From NCBI GenBank assembly GCA_963848415.1, contig CAWKDN010000001.1, forward strand, positions 1,550,001 to 1,614,000: a stretch of 64,000 bases of DNA, written 5' to 3'. Made by a program: the position numbers and the translations under genes. Below, piece after piece: positions 53,009-61,831 of this stretch. The stretch is from CAVQBC01 sp963848415. Lineage in GTDB: Bacteria > Actinomycetota > Thermoleophilia > Solirubrobacterales > Solirubrobacteraceae. The notes beneath the pieces are model-generated. The model ran no database searches. It saw only the letters and a program-made list of their open reading frames with translations, and was not told where the DNA came from. Each line of letters opens with the position of its first letter. Position 1 is the first letter of the stretch.

Positions 53009-54028
53009 ATGTCCTCCCCCTTCGCTCACCTCCACGTCGCCACCGGCGACGGGGTCGCGCGGGTGCGCCTCGACGACGGTCGCCCCGCCGCCGTCGACGC
53101 CTTCACGGCAGTGCCGGCGACGACCTGCGTCGCCGTGGACCCGCGCGACCCCAGCCGCGTCTACCTCGGCACGTTCGACCACGGGCTGCTCGTCTCCAAC
53201 GACGCCGGCGAGAGCTGGCAGGCGCCCGAGACCCAGCCCGCCGACCCGCGCGTGCTCTCGCTCGCGGTGTCGGCCGCCGACGCCGTCGACGGCGTCTCGG
53301 TCGCCTACGCCGGCACCGAGCCGAGCAACCTCTACCGCTCGGGTGACGGCGGGCGCACGTGGCGGCTGCTGCCGGCGCTGCGAGAGCTGCCCTCAGAGCC
53401 GCGCTGGTCGTTCCCCGGCCGGCCCTGGACGCACCACGTCAAGACCATCGCCCTGCATCCGCGGGACCCGGCCCGGCTCCTGGTCGGCGTCGAGCTCGGC
53501 GGCGTGATGATCTCCGGCGACGGCGGCGAGACGTGGGCCGACCACAACCCCGAGGCCCACAGCGACGCCCATCAGCTCGTCACCCATCCGCTCGCGCCCG
53601 AGCGCGTCTATGAGGCCGCCGGCCAGGGCGTGGCGATCTCCGAGGACCGCGGCGAGAGCTGGCACCGGCTCGAGGCCGGTCTCGACCGCCGCTACGCCTA
53701 CTCCGTCGCGGTCGACCCCGCCGACCCGGACCTCTGGTACGTCGCGATCAGCCGCGGCGCGTTCGCGGCCCACGGCTCGGGCGACGGCGAGGCGCGGGTG
53801 CTGCGCAGCACGGATCGGCGCTGGCACGACGTCGCCGCCTGGGGCGACGAGCCCGCGCTGCGGCGCATGCCCTTCGCGCTGGCGACCGTGCCCGAGCGGC
53901 CGGGGAGCCTGGTCGCCGGGCTGCGCGGGGGCGCGCTGCTGATCGGCGCCGACGCGGGCGAGCACTGGGAGCGCCCCGGGCTCGGGCTCGCGGACGTCAT
54001 CGACGTCGACGCAGCGCCGGCGGCCTGA
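53009..54028 (+). CDS. BNR/Asp-box beta-propeller protein
   Basis: The 339-residue protein has repeated Asp-box turns: SNDAGESW, SGDGGRTW, SGDGGETW, SEDRGESW, plus weaker ones. This is the sialidase or photosystem-assembly-like propeller fold. No signal peptide is visible, and no sialidase arginine triad could be confirmed, so a glycosidase role is not claimed. TACGCT lies 6 nt before the ATG. Confidence 0.85.
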   Translation: MSSPFAHLHVATGDGVARVRLDDGRPAAVDAFTAVPATTCVAVDPRDPSRVYLGTFDHGLLVSNDAGESWQAPETQPADPRVLSLAVSAADAVDGVSVAYAGTEPSNLYRSGDGGRTWRLLPALRELPSEPRWSFPGRPWTHHVKTIALHPRDPARLLVGVELGGVMISGDGGETWADHNPEAHSDAHQLVTHPLAPERVYEAAGQGVAISEDRGESWHRLEAGLDRRYAYSVAVDPADPDLWYVAISRGAFAAHGSGDGEARVLRSTDRRWHDVAAWGDEPALRRMPFALATVPERPGSLVAGLRGGALLIGADAGEHWERPGLGLADVIDVDAAPAA

Positions 54029-54038
54029 GGGGCGGGCC

Positions 54039-57000
54039 CTACTTCTCGGCCGCCGGGCAGGCGATGCGGTAGTCGCACATCGAGCAGGCCGCGAACGACG
54101 GGGTCGGCTCGAAACCCTGCGAGAGGATCCCCTCGCCGACCTCGAGCACCGTCGCGGTGATCCAGTCGCGGTCCTGCTCGGAGCGCTCGACCGGCACCTT
54201 GGCGTCGTCGAGCACGTAGTAGTAGGACTGCTGGGCGGCCTCGAGCTCCCACGCCTCGCGCGCGCCGACGGCGTAGAGCGAGAGCTGGACGTCCTCGCGC
54301 AGCTGGGTCGGCGTCTTGGGCCGGCCGGTCTTGTAGTCGATCAGCTCGTAGCCGCCGTCGGGCAGCCGGTCGACGCGGTCCACGCGGCCGCGCAGCAGGT
54401 GCGGCCCGAGCCGGAACTGGAAGGCGCGCTCGAACCACACCGGCTCGCCCTCATCGCCCCGCGAGCGCTCGTGGTAGCGCAGCAGCGCCTGCGTGGCCTT
54501 GGCACGCAGCTGGCGCTCCTCTTCTGAGTCGCCGAAGCCGCCGCGCCGCCAGCCGGCCTCCAGGAGCCCGAGCAGCTCCGGCAGCGACCGAGCGCCCGTG
54601 TCGCCGCCGGCGTGGAAGCGCTCGAGCACCTGGTGGACGAGGATCCCGAAGCGCTGGTTGAGCGTCGGCTCGCTCGGGATCCTAAAGACGCGCGCGAACT
54701 TGTACTTCAGCGGGCACGTCCGGTAGGTCTCGATGTCCGAGGCCGAGAGCATCAGGCCGTCGCCGCGCCGCGGCAGGAAGGTCTCCAGCGACGGCTCCGT
54801 CCGCGCCGCCACCGCACGGGCGCGCAGACGCTCGTCGCGCTCGGCGTCGAGCAGGTACTCGTCCAGCGCCGAGGTCTCGAAGATCTCGCGCTGCTCGGCC
54901 GTCGCGGCCTGCAGCAGCCGGGCGTTGACCTCGGGCAGGGCGTCGCCGACCGCTTGCCCGCCGGCGCCCGTGCGCTCGAGCAGCGCGGAGAGCTTGAGCA
55001 CCTCGAGGTAGCGCACGACCGCGTGGGAGACGTCGAGGTCGGTGTCGAAGCGCAGCTCGCCCAGGCGCCCGCCGACCTGCGCCACGGTGGTCAGCAGCTC
55101 GTCGCGCAGCAGCCGGAAGGTGGACTGCAGCGTCTCGGCCGGCCCGAAGAGCTCCTCCTCGTGCTGCTCGTAGGCGGCGTCGAGCGCGGCGCGCGCCTCT
55201 TCGAGGAACGGCGAGGGCTGCTGGGCGGCGCCGGGGTCCGTGCGCTCCGGGTAGGCCAGCACCAGGCGGCTGCGGGCGCGCGTGAGCGCCACGTGCAGCA
55301 GCCGCCGCTGCTCGGCGACGTGCGCCGCCTTCGTGTCGGGCGGCACCGCCTCCTTGAGCAGCGCGTCGGGGATCGGCTCGAGCGTGCGCCGGCGCGGGCC
55401 GGGCATGCGCGCGCCGATCAGCCCGAGCACGTAGACGTGCTCGAACTCGCGGCCCTTGGCGGCGTGCATCGCCATCACCTGCACGCCGCGCGGGCGCTCG
55501 CCGGCGGTCGCCTCCTCCTCGCGCAGGCCGGCCTCGGCCACCGCGGCGATCGAGCGCGCGAACTCGCGCGCCGTGGCCTGCGGCGACCGGCGGACGTAGG
55601 CCGCCGCCAGGTCGCCGAACTTCGCCAGGTTCACGAGCCGCTCGACCACCTCGGCGGAGGCGGCGAAGAGCAGCTGGCGGCGCAGCCCGAGCCGCTCGAT
55701 CAGGCGGTGGACATAGAGGTCGGGGCGGGTCGCGTCCAGCGTCCCGGCCAGCGAGCGGTAGAGCTTGAGGAAGCTCGCGATGCGCTCGCGCGCCTCGGGC
55801 GGGATCTGCGGCGACTCGAGCGCCGCCCCGAGCGCGGCGACCATGTCGAGCTTGCGCCGGCGGGCGATCTGGGTGCAGCGGGCGAGGTCGATGGCGCGCA
55901 GCTCCACCGGCGGGCGGGCCAGCGCCCGCACGACCGCGCCGGCGTCGCCCGGGTCCACCAGCAACCGCAGCCAGGCGAGCAGGTCGCGCACCTCGGCGCG
56001 CTGGAAGAAGGCGGCGGCGCCGGCCAGCCGGTGGGGCACGGCGCGCTCCTCCAGCGCGACCGCGACCGCCTGGCCCTCGTTGCGCACCGAGCGCACGAGG
56101 ATGCAGACGTCCTCGGGATCGACGTCCTCGCGGGCCAGCAGCCGCTCGACGTCGGCGGCCACCGCCTGCGCCTGCGCGCGCTCGGTCGCGCAGCGCCAGA
56201 ACGCCACCTCCCCGGCGGGCCGGCCGGGCGCCGGTTCGAGCGGCTTGGCGAGGCGCTCCAGGGCGGGCTCGGCCACCGCCCGCGCGGCCGTCAGCACCCG
56301 TGCGCTGCAGCGGTGGCTGTGCTCGAGCCGGACCTCGGTCGCGTCCGGCCACTCGCTGCGGAAGTCGGCGACGTTCTTGGTGGCCGCCGAGCGGAAGCGC
56401 GCGATCGCCTGGTCGTCGTCGGCGGCCGCGCTGACGTTGCGGTGCTCGGCCACCAGCAACCGCAGGAGCAGGCCCTGGGCGAAGCTCATGTCCTCCAGCT
56501 CGTCGACGAGCACGTGGCGGTAGCGGGCGGCGAGCCGGGCGCGGACCCGCGACCGGGTGCGCACCAGCCGGAAGGCCTCGAGCACGAGGTCGCCGAAGTC
56601 CAGCGTGCCGGCCTCGGCCAGCATCCGGTCGTGCGCCGCGTAGAGCGCTGCGAACTCGCGCTCGCGCGCGGCCCGTGCGCGCTCGGCCTCGCCGTCGGCG
56701 GGCAGCGTGCCCGCCCACGCGCTGTAGTCGGCCGCCGAGACCAGCTCGTCCTTGAGCCGGTCGATCCGCTGGACGATCGCGCCGAGCAGGGCGCTCGGGT
56801 TGCCGCGCAGGTCGTGCAGCGCCAGCGGCAGCTCCTCGATGCGCTCGAGCAGCATCGCGATCCGGTCGGCGGGCGAGACTGGGGCGACGAACGGGTCCAG
56901 GCCCGCCTCGAGCGCCTCCTCGGCCAGCAGGCGGGCGCAGAACTCGCGCAGCGTCGTGACCGCCAGCTCCTCGTAGGGGGCGTCGACGCGGTCCTCCAGG

Positions 57001-57203
57001 CGCGTGCGCAGGTCGGCGGCGGCGGGCGCCGAGGAGGTCAGCAGCAGCAGCCCGTCGGCCGGGCAACCGTGCTCCACCAGCCACGCGAAGCGCTCGACCA
57101 GGACGGTCGTCTTGCCCGTCCCGGCGCCGGCCAGAACCAGCAGCGGCCCGCCCGGATGGGCGACGGCGGCGTGCTGGGCGGGCGTCAGGGACGGCGCGGG
57201 CAC
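54039..57203 (-). CDS. UvrD-like helicase fused to Fe-S RecB-type nuclease
   Basis: The protein has 1054 residues. Superfamily 1A helicase motifs come first: LAGAGTGKTTVLVERF (Walker A), HVLVDELEDMSFAQ (Walker B), AADDDQAIARFR (motif III), HAAKGREFEHVYVLGL, and VALTRARSRLVL (motif VI). A PD-(D/E)xK nuclease follows (GRVDRVDRLPDGGYELIDYKTG). Four Cys (TCPLKYKF and ACSMCDYRIACP) probably hold a 4Fe-4S cluster as in AddB/AdnA. It should process DNA ends in recombination repair. The helicase residue Q-motif TPAQHAAV starts at the N-terminus, supporting the start. Confidence 0.94.
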   Translation of the reverse strand: MPAPSLTPAQHAAVAHPGGPLLVLAGAGTGKTTVLVERFAWLVEHGCPADGLLLLTSSAPAAADLRTRLEDRVDAPYEELAVTTLREFCARLLAEEALEAGLDPFVAPVSPADRIAMLLERIEELPLALHDLRGNPSALLGAIVQRIDRLKDELVSAADYSAWAGTLPADGEAERARAAREREFAALYAAHDRMLAEAGTLDFGDLVLEAFRLVRTRSRVRARLAARYRHVLVDELEDMSFAQGLLLRLLVAEHRNVSAAADDDQAIARFRSAATKNVADFRSEWPDATEVRLEHSHRCSARVLTAARAVAEPALERLAKPLEPAPGRPAGEVAFWRCATERAQAQAVAADVERLLAREDVDPEDVCILVRSVRNEGQAVAVALEERAVPHRLAGAAAFFQRAEVRDLLAWLRLLVDPGDAGAVVRALARPPVELRAIDLARCTQIARRRKLDMVAALGAALESPQIPPEARERIASFLKLYRSLAGTLDATRPDLYVHRLIERLGLRRQLLFAASAEVVERLVNLAKFGDLAAAYVRRSPQATAREFARSIAAVAEAGLREEEATAGERPRGVQVMAMHAAKGREFEHVYVLGLIGARMPGPRRRTLEPIPDALLKEAVPPDTKAAHVAEQRRLLHVALTRARSRLVLAYPERTDPGAAQQPSPFLEEARAALDAAYEQHEEELFGPAETLQSTFRLLRDELLTTVAQVGGRLGELRFDTDLDVSHAVVRYLEVLKLSALLERTGAGGQAVGDALPEVNARLLQAATAEQREIFETSALDEYLLDAERDERLRARAVAARTEPSLETFLPRRGDGLMLSASDIETYRTCPLKYKFARVFRIPSEPTLNQRFGILVHQVLERFHAGGDTGARSLPELLGLLEAGWRRGGFGDSEEERQLRAKATQALLRYHERSRGDEGEPVWFERAFQFRLGPHLLRGRVDRVDRLPDGGYELIDYKTGRPKTPTQLREDVQLSLYAVGAREAWELEAAQQSYYYVLDDAKVPVERSEQDRDWITATVLEVGEGILSQGFEPTPSFAACSMCDYRIACPAAEK

Positions 57204-57223
57204 CTTCGTAGGATAGGTCGCAG

Positions 57224-58111
57224 ATGGCCGCAGATCCGATCCTCGCCGCGACGCTCGGCGCCGACTGGCTGGGGGTCTCGCGGCGGGCGACCGGCGCGCT
57301 GCGCGACATCCTCGCCGCCCGGCCGACCACCGCCGAGCGCGTGCGCGAGACCGGCACGCGCGGCGAGGGCGGTGACCGCACGCTGGAGATCGACGCCGCC
57401 GCCGAGGCCGCGGTGTTCTCCGAGCTCGACCGCCTGCACGGAGCGGGGGCGCGCTTCACGGCGATCTCCGAGGAGCGCGGCGAGGTGTCCTTCGGCAGCC
57501 GCGACGTGCTCGTGGTGATCGACCCGATCGACGGCTCGCTGAACGCCAAGCGCCGGCTGCCGCACCACTCGCTGTCGATCGCCGTCGCCTCCGGGGAGAC
57601 GATGGCCGACGTCGAGTTCGGCTACGTCTACGACTTCGGCCCCGGCGAGGAGTGGGTCGCCCGCCGCGGCGAGGGCGCCTGGCTGGACGGCGAGCTGCTC
57701 GACGTCGAGGCCTCCGAGCGCCGCTGGCACGACGGCAAGCTCGAGGTGCTCGGGGTCGAGTCCGCGGACCCGCGCTGGGTGCGCGACGCGTCCGAGGCGC
57801 TCGCCGAGGCCGCCCACCGCGTGCGGGCCATCGGCACCACGGCGTGCGCGATGTGCCAGGTCGCCGCCGCCCGCTTCGACGGCCTCGTGACGCTGCGCCG
57901 GTGCCGCGCCGTCGACGTCGCCGCCGCCCAGCTGATCGTCCGCGAGGGCGGCGGGCTGGTGCGCTTCGTCAACTACGAGGACCCGCTCGGCGCGCCGCTG
58001 GACGTCGTCCCGCACTCTCCGGTGATCGCCGCCCGGACGCCCGCCGGCCTGGCCGAGCTCGCGGAGGTCCCGCTGGCCCGCGACCGCGTGCCTGCCACCA
58101 TGGAGTCATGA
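57224..58111 (+). CDS. Inositol-monophosphatase-family phosphatase
   Basis: The 295-residue protein carries TAISEERGEV (first metal Glu), VLVVIDPIDGSLNAKRRLPHHSLSIAVA (DPIDGS motif), and CRAVDVAAAQLIVREGGG (third metal Asp region). It could act on inositol phosphate, fructose-1,6-bisphosphate or a nucleotide. TAGGAT lies 9 nt before the ATG. The stop overlaps the next start (ATGA). Confidence 0.92.
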   Translation: MAADPILAATLGADWLGVSRRATGALRDILAARPTTAERVRETGTRGEGGDRTLEIDAAAEAAVFSELDRLHGAGARFTAISEERGEVSFGSRDVLVVIDPIDGSLNAKRRLPHHSLSIAVASGETMADVEFGYVYDFGPGEEWVARRGEGAWLDGELLDVEASERRWHDGKLEVLGVESADPRWVRDASEALAEAAHRVRAIGTTACAMCQVAAARFDGLVTLRRCRAVDVAAAQLIVREGGGLVRFVNYEDPLGAPLDVVPHSPVIAARTPAGLAELAEVPLARDRVPATMES

Positions 58112-59157
58112 TCGACTGGCGGATCGCGGCGCAGGTGGCCGAGACGGTGGCCTCGGCGCAGTCCACGCCGGACCCGGCCCCGTTCGAGGCGGTCGCGGGT
58201 CCCACGGAGGAGAGCGAGCGGCTGGTCGGCGCCTACACCGGCCTGGCGGTCTCCGCCGGCGGCGCCGGGATGCCGGCGGCCGAGCCGATCGCGCGGCGCC
58301 AGTGGATCGACGCGAACCTCGGCTCCATGCGCTCGGTGCTCGACCCGGTCTCGGATCGCGTCGGCGAGGGGCTCGGTCCCTTGCGGGGCCCATTGAGCGT
58401 CGCGGCCGGCATGGTTCTCGCAGGCGAGGTGGGCGTCGTCTCTGGGCTCCTCTCCCAGCGCGTGCTCGGCCAGTACGAGTTCCCGGTGCTCGAGCCCGAG
58501 GCGCCCGCCCGGCTGCTCTTCGTGTCTCCGAACCTCGCCCGCGCGGCCGCGGCGCTCGAGGCCGAGCCCGACGAACTGCTGCGCTGGGTGGCCCTACACG
58601 AGACCACCCACGCCCTCCAGTTCGGCGGCGTGGCGTGGCTGCGCCCGCACCTCGCCGGCCTCGTTCGCGAGCTGCTCGGTTCCGTCTCGGTCGACGCCAG
58701 CCGGCTGCGCCTCCCCCAGGGCGGCGACGTGCGCTCGCTGGTCGATTCGGTGCGCGAGGGCGGGCTCAGCGCGCTGGTCATCGGGCCCGAGCGGCGCGAG
58801 ACGATGAACCGCCTGCAGGCCTTCATGGCGGTGCTGGAGGGCTACGCCGAGCACGTCATGGACGCCGTCGGCGCCGACGTGCTGAGCGACCTGCCGCGCC
58901 TGCGCGCCGCGCTCGAGCATCGCCGCCAGGACCGCTCGGGCGTGATGCGCCTGCTCGAGCGGCTGCTCGGCTTCGACTTGAAGCTCCGCCAGTACAAGCA
59001 GGGCAAGGCGTTCTGCGACGCGGTGGTCGCCGCGGGCGGGATCGCCGCGCTCAACCGCGTCTGGGAGGCGCCCGAGCTGCTCCCCACGCTGGCCGAGGTC
59101 GAGGCTCCGGAGCAGTGGCTCGCGCGCACCGGCGGCCCGGCCGCCGCCGCGGCCTGA
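58108..59157 (+). CDS. DUF2342 zinc-dependent peptidase-like protein
   Basis: This protein of 349 residues has the DUF2342 pattern DWRIAAQVAETVAS, FVSPNLARAAAALEAEPDELLRWVALHETTHALQFGGVAWLRPHL, with HExxH as HETTH, and FMAVLEGYAEHVMDAVG with the third ligand Glu. The family is almost confined to actinobacteria and is sometimes listed with F420 genes. A real substrate is not known. Confidence 0.9.
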   Translation: MIDWRIAAQVAETVASAQSTPDPAPFEAVAGPTEESERLVGAYTGLAVSAGGAGMPAAEPIARRQWIDANLGSMRSVLDPVSDRVGEGLGPLRGPLSVAAGMVLAGEVGVVSGLLSQRVLGQYEFPVLEPEAPARLLFVSPNLARAAAALEAEPDELLRWVALHETTHALQFGGVAWLRPHLAGLVRELLGSVSVDASRLRLPQGGDVRSLVDSVREGGLSALVIGPERRETMNRLQAFMAVLEGYAEHVMDAVGADVLSDLPRLRAALEHRRQDRSGVMRLLERLLGFDLKLRQYKQGKAFCDAVVAAGGIAALNRVWEAPELLPTLAEVEAPEQWLARTGGPAAAAA

Positions 59158-59371
59158 CGCGGCCGTCGAACGCACGTTCCTAGAACCGCTCTGCGCCGGG
59201 GCTCGCGGGCTTGTGTGAGCGACCTCACAAACATCGGGGCGCAAGGCGAGGTAGAACATGGGAGCACGAGCGTTGATGTAACGAACTCATCGCCCGGGGT
59301 ACAAACAGGTGTTCGCCCTCTACGACGGGCAACCACCACCGGGACGACAGAGGAAGGCATCCACCGACACC
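59158..59371 (+). promoter_or_regulatory. Long regulatory region of the histone-like/phasin-like gene
   Basis: The 214-bp region has a perfect CRP-type palindrome at 59214-59229. Further on come GTAGAACATG and GGGTACAAAC stretches that could be promoter elements. AGAGGAAGG at about 59348-59356 is a ribosome site 15-20 nt before the ATG. No ORF is supported. Confidence 0.5.
59214..59229. promoter_or_regulatory. CRP/FNR-family binding site (TGTGA-N6-TCACA)
   Basis: TGTGAGCGACCTCACA matches the consensus TGTGA-N6-TCACA without a mismatch. It lies about 140 bp before the histone-like gene and 57 bp after the DUF2342 stop. The regulator gene is not in the window. Confidence 0.55.
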
Positions 59372-60094
59372 ATGGCTGACACCCCCGCCAAGACCACCAC
59401 TTCGAAGGCTTCCGCCAAGCCGGCCGCCGCCCGCTCCGGGCGCAAGCCCGCCGCCGGGCGCAAGCCCGCCGCGACCACGCGCAAGAGCGGCGCCACGGCA
59501 CGCGAGCGCGCGACCGCCGGGCGCCCCGCCGCCGCGAAGGCCCAGCGCAAGACCACGACTGCCCGCAGCGCGCGCACGACCGCGCAGCGCGAGACCCGCG
59601 AGGCCGCCCAGGCGCAGACGCGCGCCGCGCAGGCGACCGCCGACCAGGGTCGCGCCACCGCCGAGCGCGTGACGCTCGTGTGGCTGGGCGCCACGCTCGA
59701 GGCGCGCGACTTCGTCGTCGGCTTCGTCAACGAGTGGGCCGACACCTTCGGCTCCCCGCTCACCTCGCGCGAGGCCGCCGAGAAGCAGATCCGCCAGTTC
59801 GAGCGCCGCGGCACGACGGAGCGCAACAACCTCGAGCGCGAGGCCAAGAAGGCCCGCGCGCGCTTCGACCGCGAGCTGCGCGGGCGCCGCCGCGACCTCG
59901 AGCAGGTCGTGCGCCGCAACCGCGCGGCCGTCGAGCGCGAGGTCAGCGCCGTCGAGCGCGACGCCGAGCGCCGGCCGAACCTCGTCACCGCGCAGGTCGA
60001 GGCCGTCTCGAGCGCCGTGGAGACCGCCGTGCAGGTTGGCGTCGCCGCGACTGAGCGCGTGGTGTCCGAGGCCCGTAAGCAGGTGGCGCGGTAG
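59372..60094 (+). CDS. Histone-H1-like N-terminus with phasin-like C-terminus
   Basis: The protein has 240 residues. Residues 1-95 are Lys/Arg/Ala/Thr-rich with repeated KPAA, like H1-type DNA-binding tails (AlgP/HupB-tail style). Residues about 96-240 are a charged helical part (RVTLVWLGATLEARDFVVGFVNEWADTFGSPLTSREAAEKQIRQFERRGTTERNNLEREAKKARARFDREL) reminiscent of phasin or apolipoprotein-like coiled coils. It may link DNA to granules or compact DNA. Neither role is proven. Confidence 0.75.
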   Translation: MADTPAKTTTSKASAKPAAARSGRKPAAGRKPAATTRKSGATARERATAGRPAAAKAQRKTTTARSARTTAQRETREAAQAQTRAAQATADQGRATAERVTLVWLGATLEARDFVVGFVNEWADTFGSPLTSREAAEKQIRQFERRGTTERNNLEREAKKARARFDRELRGRRRDLEQVVRRNRAAVEREVSAVERDAERRPNLVTAQVEAVSSAVETAVQVGVAATERVVSEARKQVAR

Positions 60095-60182
60095 GCGAAG
60101 CGAGCAGGAACCGACTTCCCCCGGCACGCCACGGAGAGGGCGTCGCCGGAGCAGCTGCCGGCCTCATACTCCGCCGGTAGGG

Positions 60183-60212
60183 CCCATCGGCCACATACCT
60201 CGCCGATGGGTT
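60183..60212. terminator. Perfect 9-bp hairpin after the histone-like gene
   Basis: CCCATCGGC and GCCGATGGG pair perfectly across a 10-nt loop, followed by TTGC. It lies 89 bp after the stop codon and has no long T-run. Confidence 0.5.
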
Positions 60213-60233
60213 GCAGCACCCTCTCCTCCCTCA

Positions 60234-60270
60234 ACCGTCGGGGCGTCCTTGTGGCGCCCCGTCGGTCTTA
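60234..60270 (+). terminator. Terminator-like hairpin before mrp
   Basis: ACCGTCGGGGCG pairs with CGCCCCGTCGGT (one mismatch) across a 9-nt loop, followed by CTTAA. Together with the hairpin at 60183 it isolates mrp from upstream transcription. Confidence 0.65.
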
Positions 60271-60322
60271 ACCGTGGCGCGGCGGCCGCCGGCCGGCCGG
60301 TGTCGCCTGCGACAATGAGGCC

Positions 60323-61459
60323 ATGCCCACGAGAGAAGAGATCCTCGAGGCGCTCAAGGTCGTCATCGATCCCGAGCTGCGGCGCTCCATCGTCGAGCTC
60401 GAGATGGTGCGGTCCATCGACCCCAAGCCCGACGGGATCGTCGACGTGACCGTCTCCTTGACGACTCCAGGCTGCCCGATCAAGAGCCATTTCCAGACGG
60501 CCGTCGCCGACGCCGTGCGCGCGCTCGACGGCGTCCAGCGCGTCAACGTCGGCTTCGACGTGCTCACCGACCAGGAGAAGGGCACGCTGCAACGCAAGCT
60601 GGGGCGCAACGGCCTGCCCGAGGGCGCGCTGGCCCAGGTCAAGAACATCATCTGCGTCGGCTCGGGCAAGGGCGGCGTGGGCAAGTCCTCGCTGACCGTC
60701 AACCTCGCCGCCGCGCTGCGCGATGAGGGCCGCTCGGTCGGCGTGCTCGACGCCGACGTGTGGGGCTACTCGATCCCGCGCATGCTCGGCCTCGGCGGCC
60801 AGCGGCCGCTGGTCTCGCCCGACCGCAAGATCCTCCCGCTGGAGGGCCACGGCCTGAAGGTCATGTCGATCGGCTTCTTCATGAAGGAGGACGAGGCGGT
60901 CGTCTGGCGCGGCCCGATGCTCCACAAGGCGCTCCAGCAGTTCCTGGAGGACGTCTCCTGGGGCGAGCTCGACTACCTGCTCATCGACCTGCCGCCGGGC
61001 ACCGGCGACGTCTCGATGACGCTCGCCCAGTTGCTCCCGCAGGCCAAGTTCCTGCTCGTCACGACCCCGCAGCCCGCGGCCCAGAAGGTCGCGCGGCGCT
61101 CGGCGGAGATGGCCGACAAGGTCAAGCTCGAGATCGCGGGCGTGGTGGAGAACATGTCGGGCTTCACCACCCCGTCGGGCGAGCGCTTCCAGATCTTCGG
61201 CGAGGGCGGCGGCCAGGAGCTGGCGGACGAGATCGACGTCCCGCTGCTGGGCAAGGTGCCGCTCACGATGGCGCTGCGCGAGCAGTCAGACCTCGGCACG
61301 CCGCTCGTCTACTCCGATCCGGACGACCCGGCGGCCCAGGCCGTGCGCCAGACCGCGCGCGGCCTCATCGCCCTCTCGCCGATCGAGCTGCCGGTCATGC
61401 AGGCCCCGGCTCCGGCGGCCGCGCCGGAGCCCGCCGGCATGTCGCTCCCGATGGCCTAG
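60323..61459 (+). CDS. mrp: Mrp/NBP35-family Fe-S cluster carrier ATPase
   Basis: The 378-residue protein has an N-terminal DUF59/MIP18-like domain (EEILEALKVVIDPELRRSIVELEMVRSI, TTPGCPIKSHF), then the deviant Walker A CVGSGKGGVGKSSLTVNLA, VLDADVWGYSIPRML, and DYLLIDLPPGTGDVSMTL. It assembles or carries Fe-S clusters. The usual CxxC of the ApbC family is not seen here; EIAGVVENMSGFT lacks the Cys pair found in many homologues. GACAAT is 6 nt before the ATG. Confidence 0.92.
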   Translation: MPTREEILEALKVVIDPELRRSIVELEMVRSIDPKPDGIVDVTVSLTTPGCPIKSHFQTAVADAVRALDGVQRVNVGFDVLTDQEKGTLQRKLGRNGLPEGALAQVKNIICVGSGKGGVGKSSLTVNLAAALRDEGRSVGVLDADVWGYSIPRMLGLGGQRPLVSPDRKILPLEGHGLKVMSIGFFMKEDEAVVWRGPMLHKALQQFLEDVSWGELDYLLIDLPPGTGDVSMTLAQLLPQAKFLLVTTPQPAAQKVARRSAEMADKVKLEIAGVVENMSGFTTPSGERFQIFGEGGGQELADEIDVPLLGKVPLTMALREQSDLGTPLVYSDPDDPAAQAVRQTARGLIALSPIELPVMQAPAPAAAPEPAGMSLPMA

Positions 61460-61469
61460 AGATCAGGCT

Positions 61470-61495
61470 CCGGCTCCGCCGCGTGGCGGAGCCGG
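61470..61495. terminator. Bidirectional terminator between mrp and ferredoxin
   Basis: CCGGCTCCGCC and GGCGGAGCCGG are perfect 11-bp arms around GCGT, in the gap between the convergent mrp and ferredoxin stops. Confidence 0.8.
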
Positions 61496-61502
61496 ACGCC
61501 GC

Positions 61503-61766
61503 TCAGCGGCCCGCGTAGTAGTCCGCGTTGCGCTGCGCGTAGGCCGCCCACTCCTCGGGCAGCTGATCCTCCGCGAAGCACGCGTCGACCGGGCAGGCCT
61601 CGACGCAGGCGTCGCAGTCGATGCACTCCTCCGGGTCGATGAAGAGCATCTCCACCTTGTCGTAGTCCGGCTCGTCCGTGGTCGGATGGATGCAGTCGAC
61701 CGGGCACACCTCGACGCACGAGTTGTCCTTGGTCCCGATGCAGGGCTCGGCGATCACGTAGGCCAT
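61503..61766 (-). CDS. fdxA: 7Fe-type ferredoxin
   Basis: This protein of 87 residues has the N-terminal CIGTKDNSCVEVCPVDCIH ligands and the second motif CIDCDACVEACPVDAC, the FdxA layout with one 3Fe-4S and one 4Fe-4S cluster. AAGGAGAA lies about 12 nt before the ATG. It carries electrons for redox enzymes such as P450 or Fe-S assembly. Confidence 0.95.
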   Translation of the reverse strand: MAYVIAEPCIGTKDNSCVEVCPVDCIHPTTDEPDYDKVEMLFIDPEECIDCDACVEACPVDACFAEDQLPEEWAAYAQRNADYYAGR

Positions 61767-61831
61767 AGAGGCGGGGTTCTCCTTGCTCGCAGAAGAGGTC
61801 GGTCAGGGGAGGAACCGGGATATTAGTGCTC

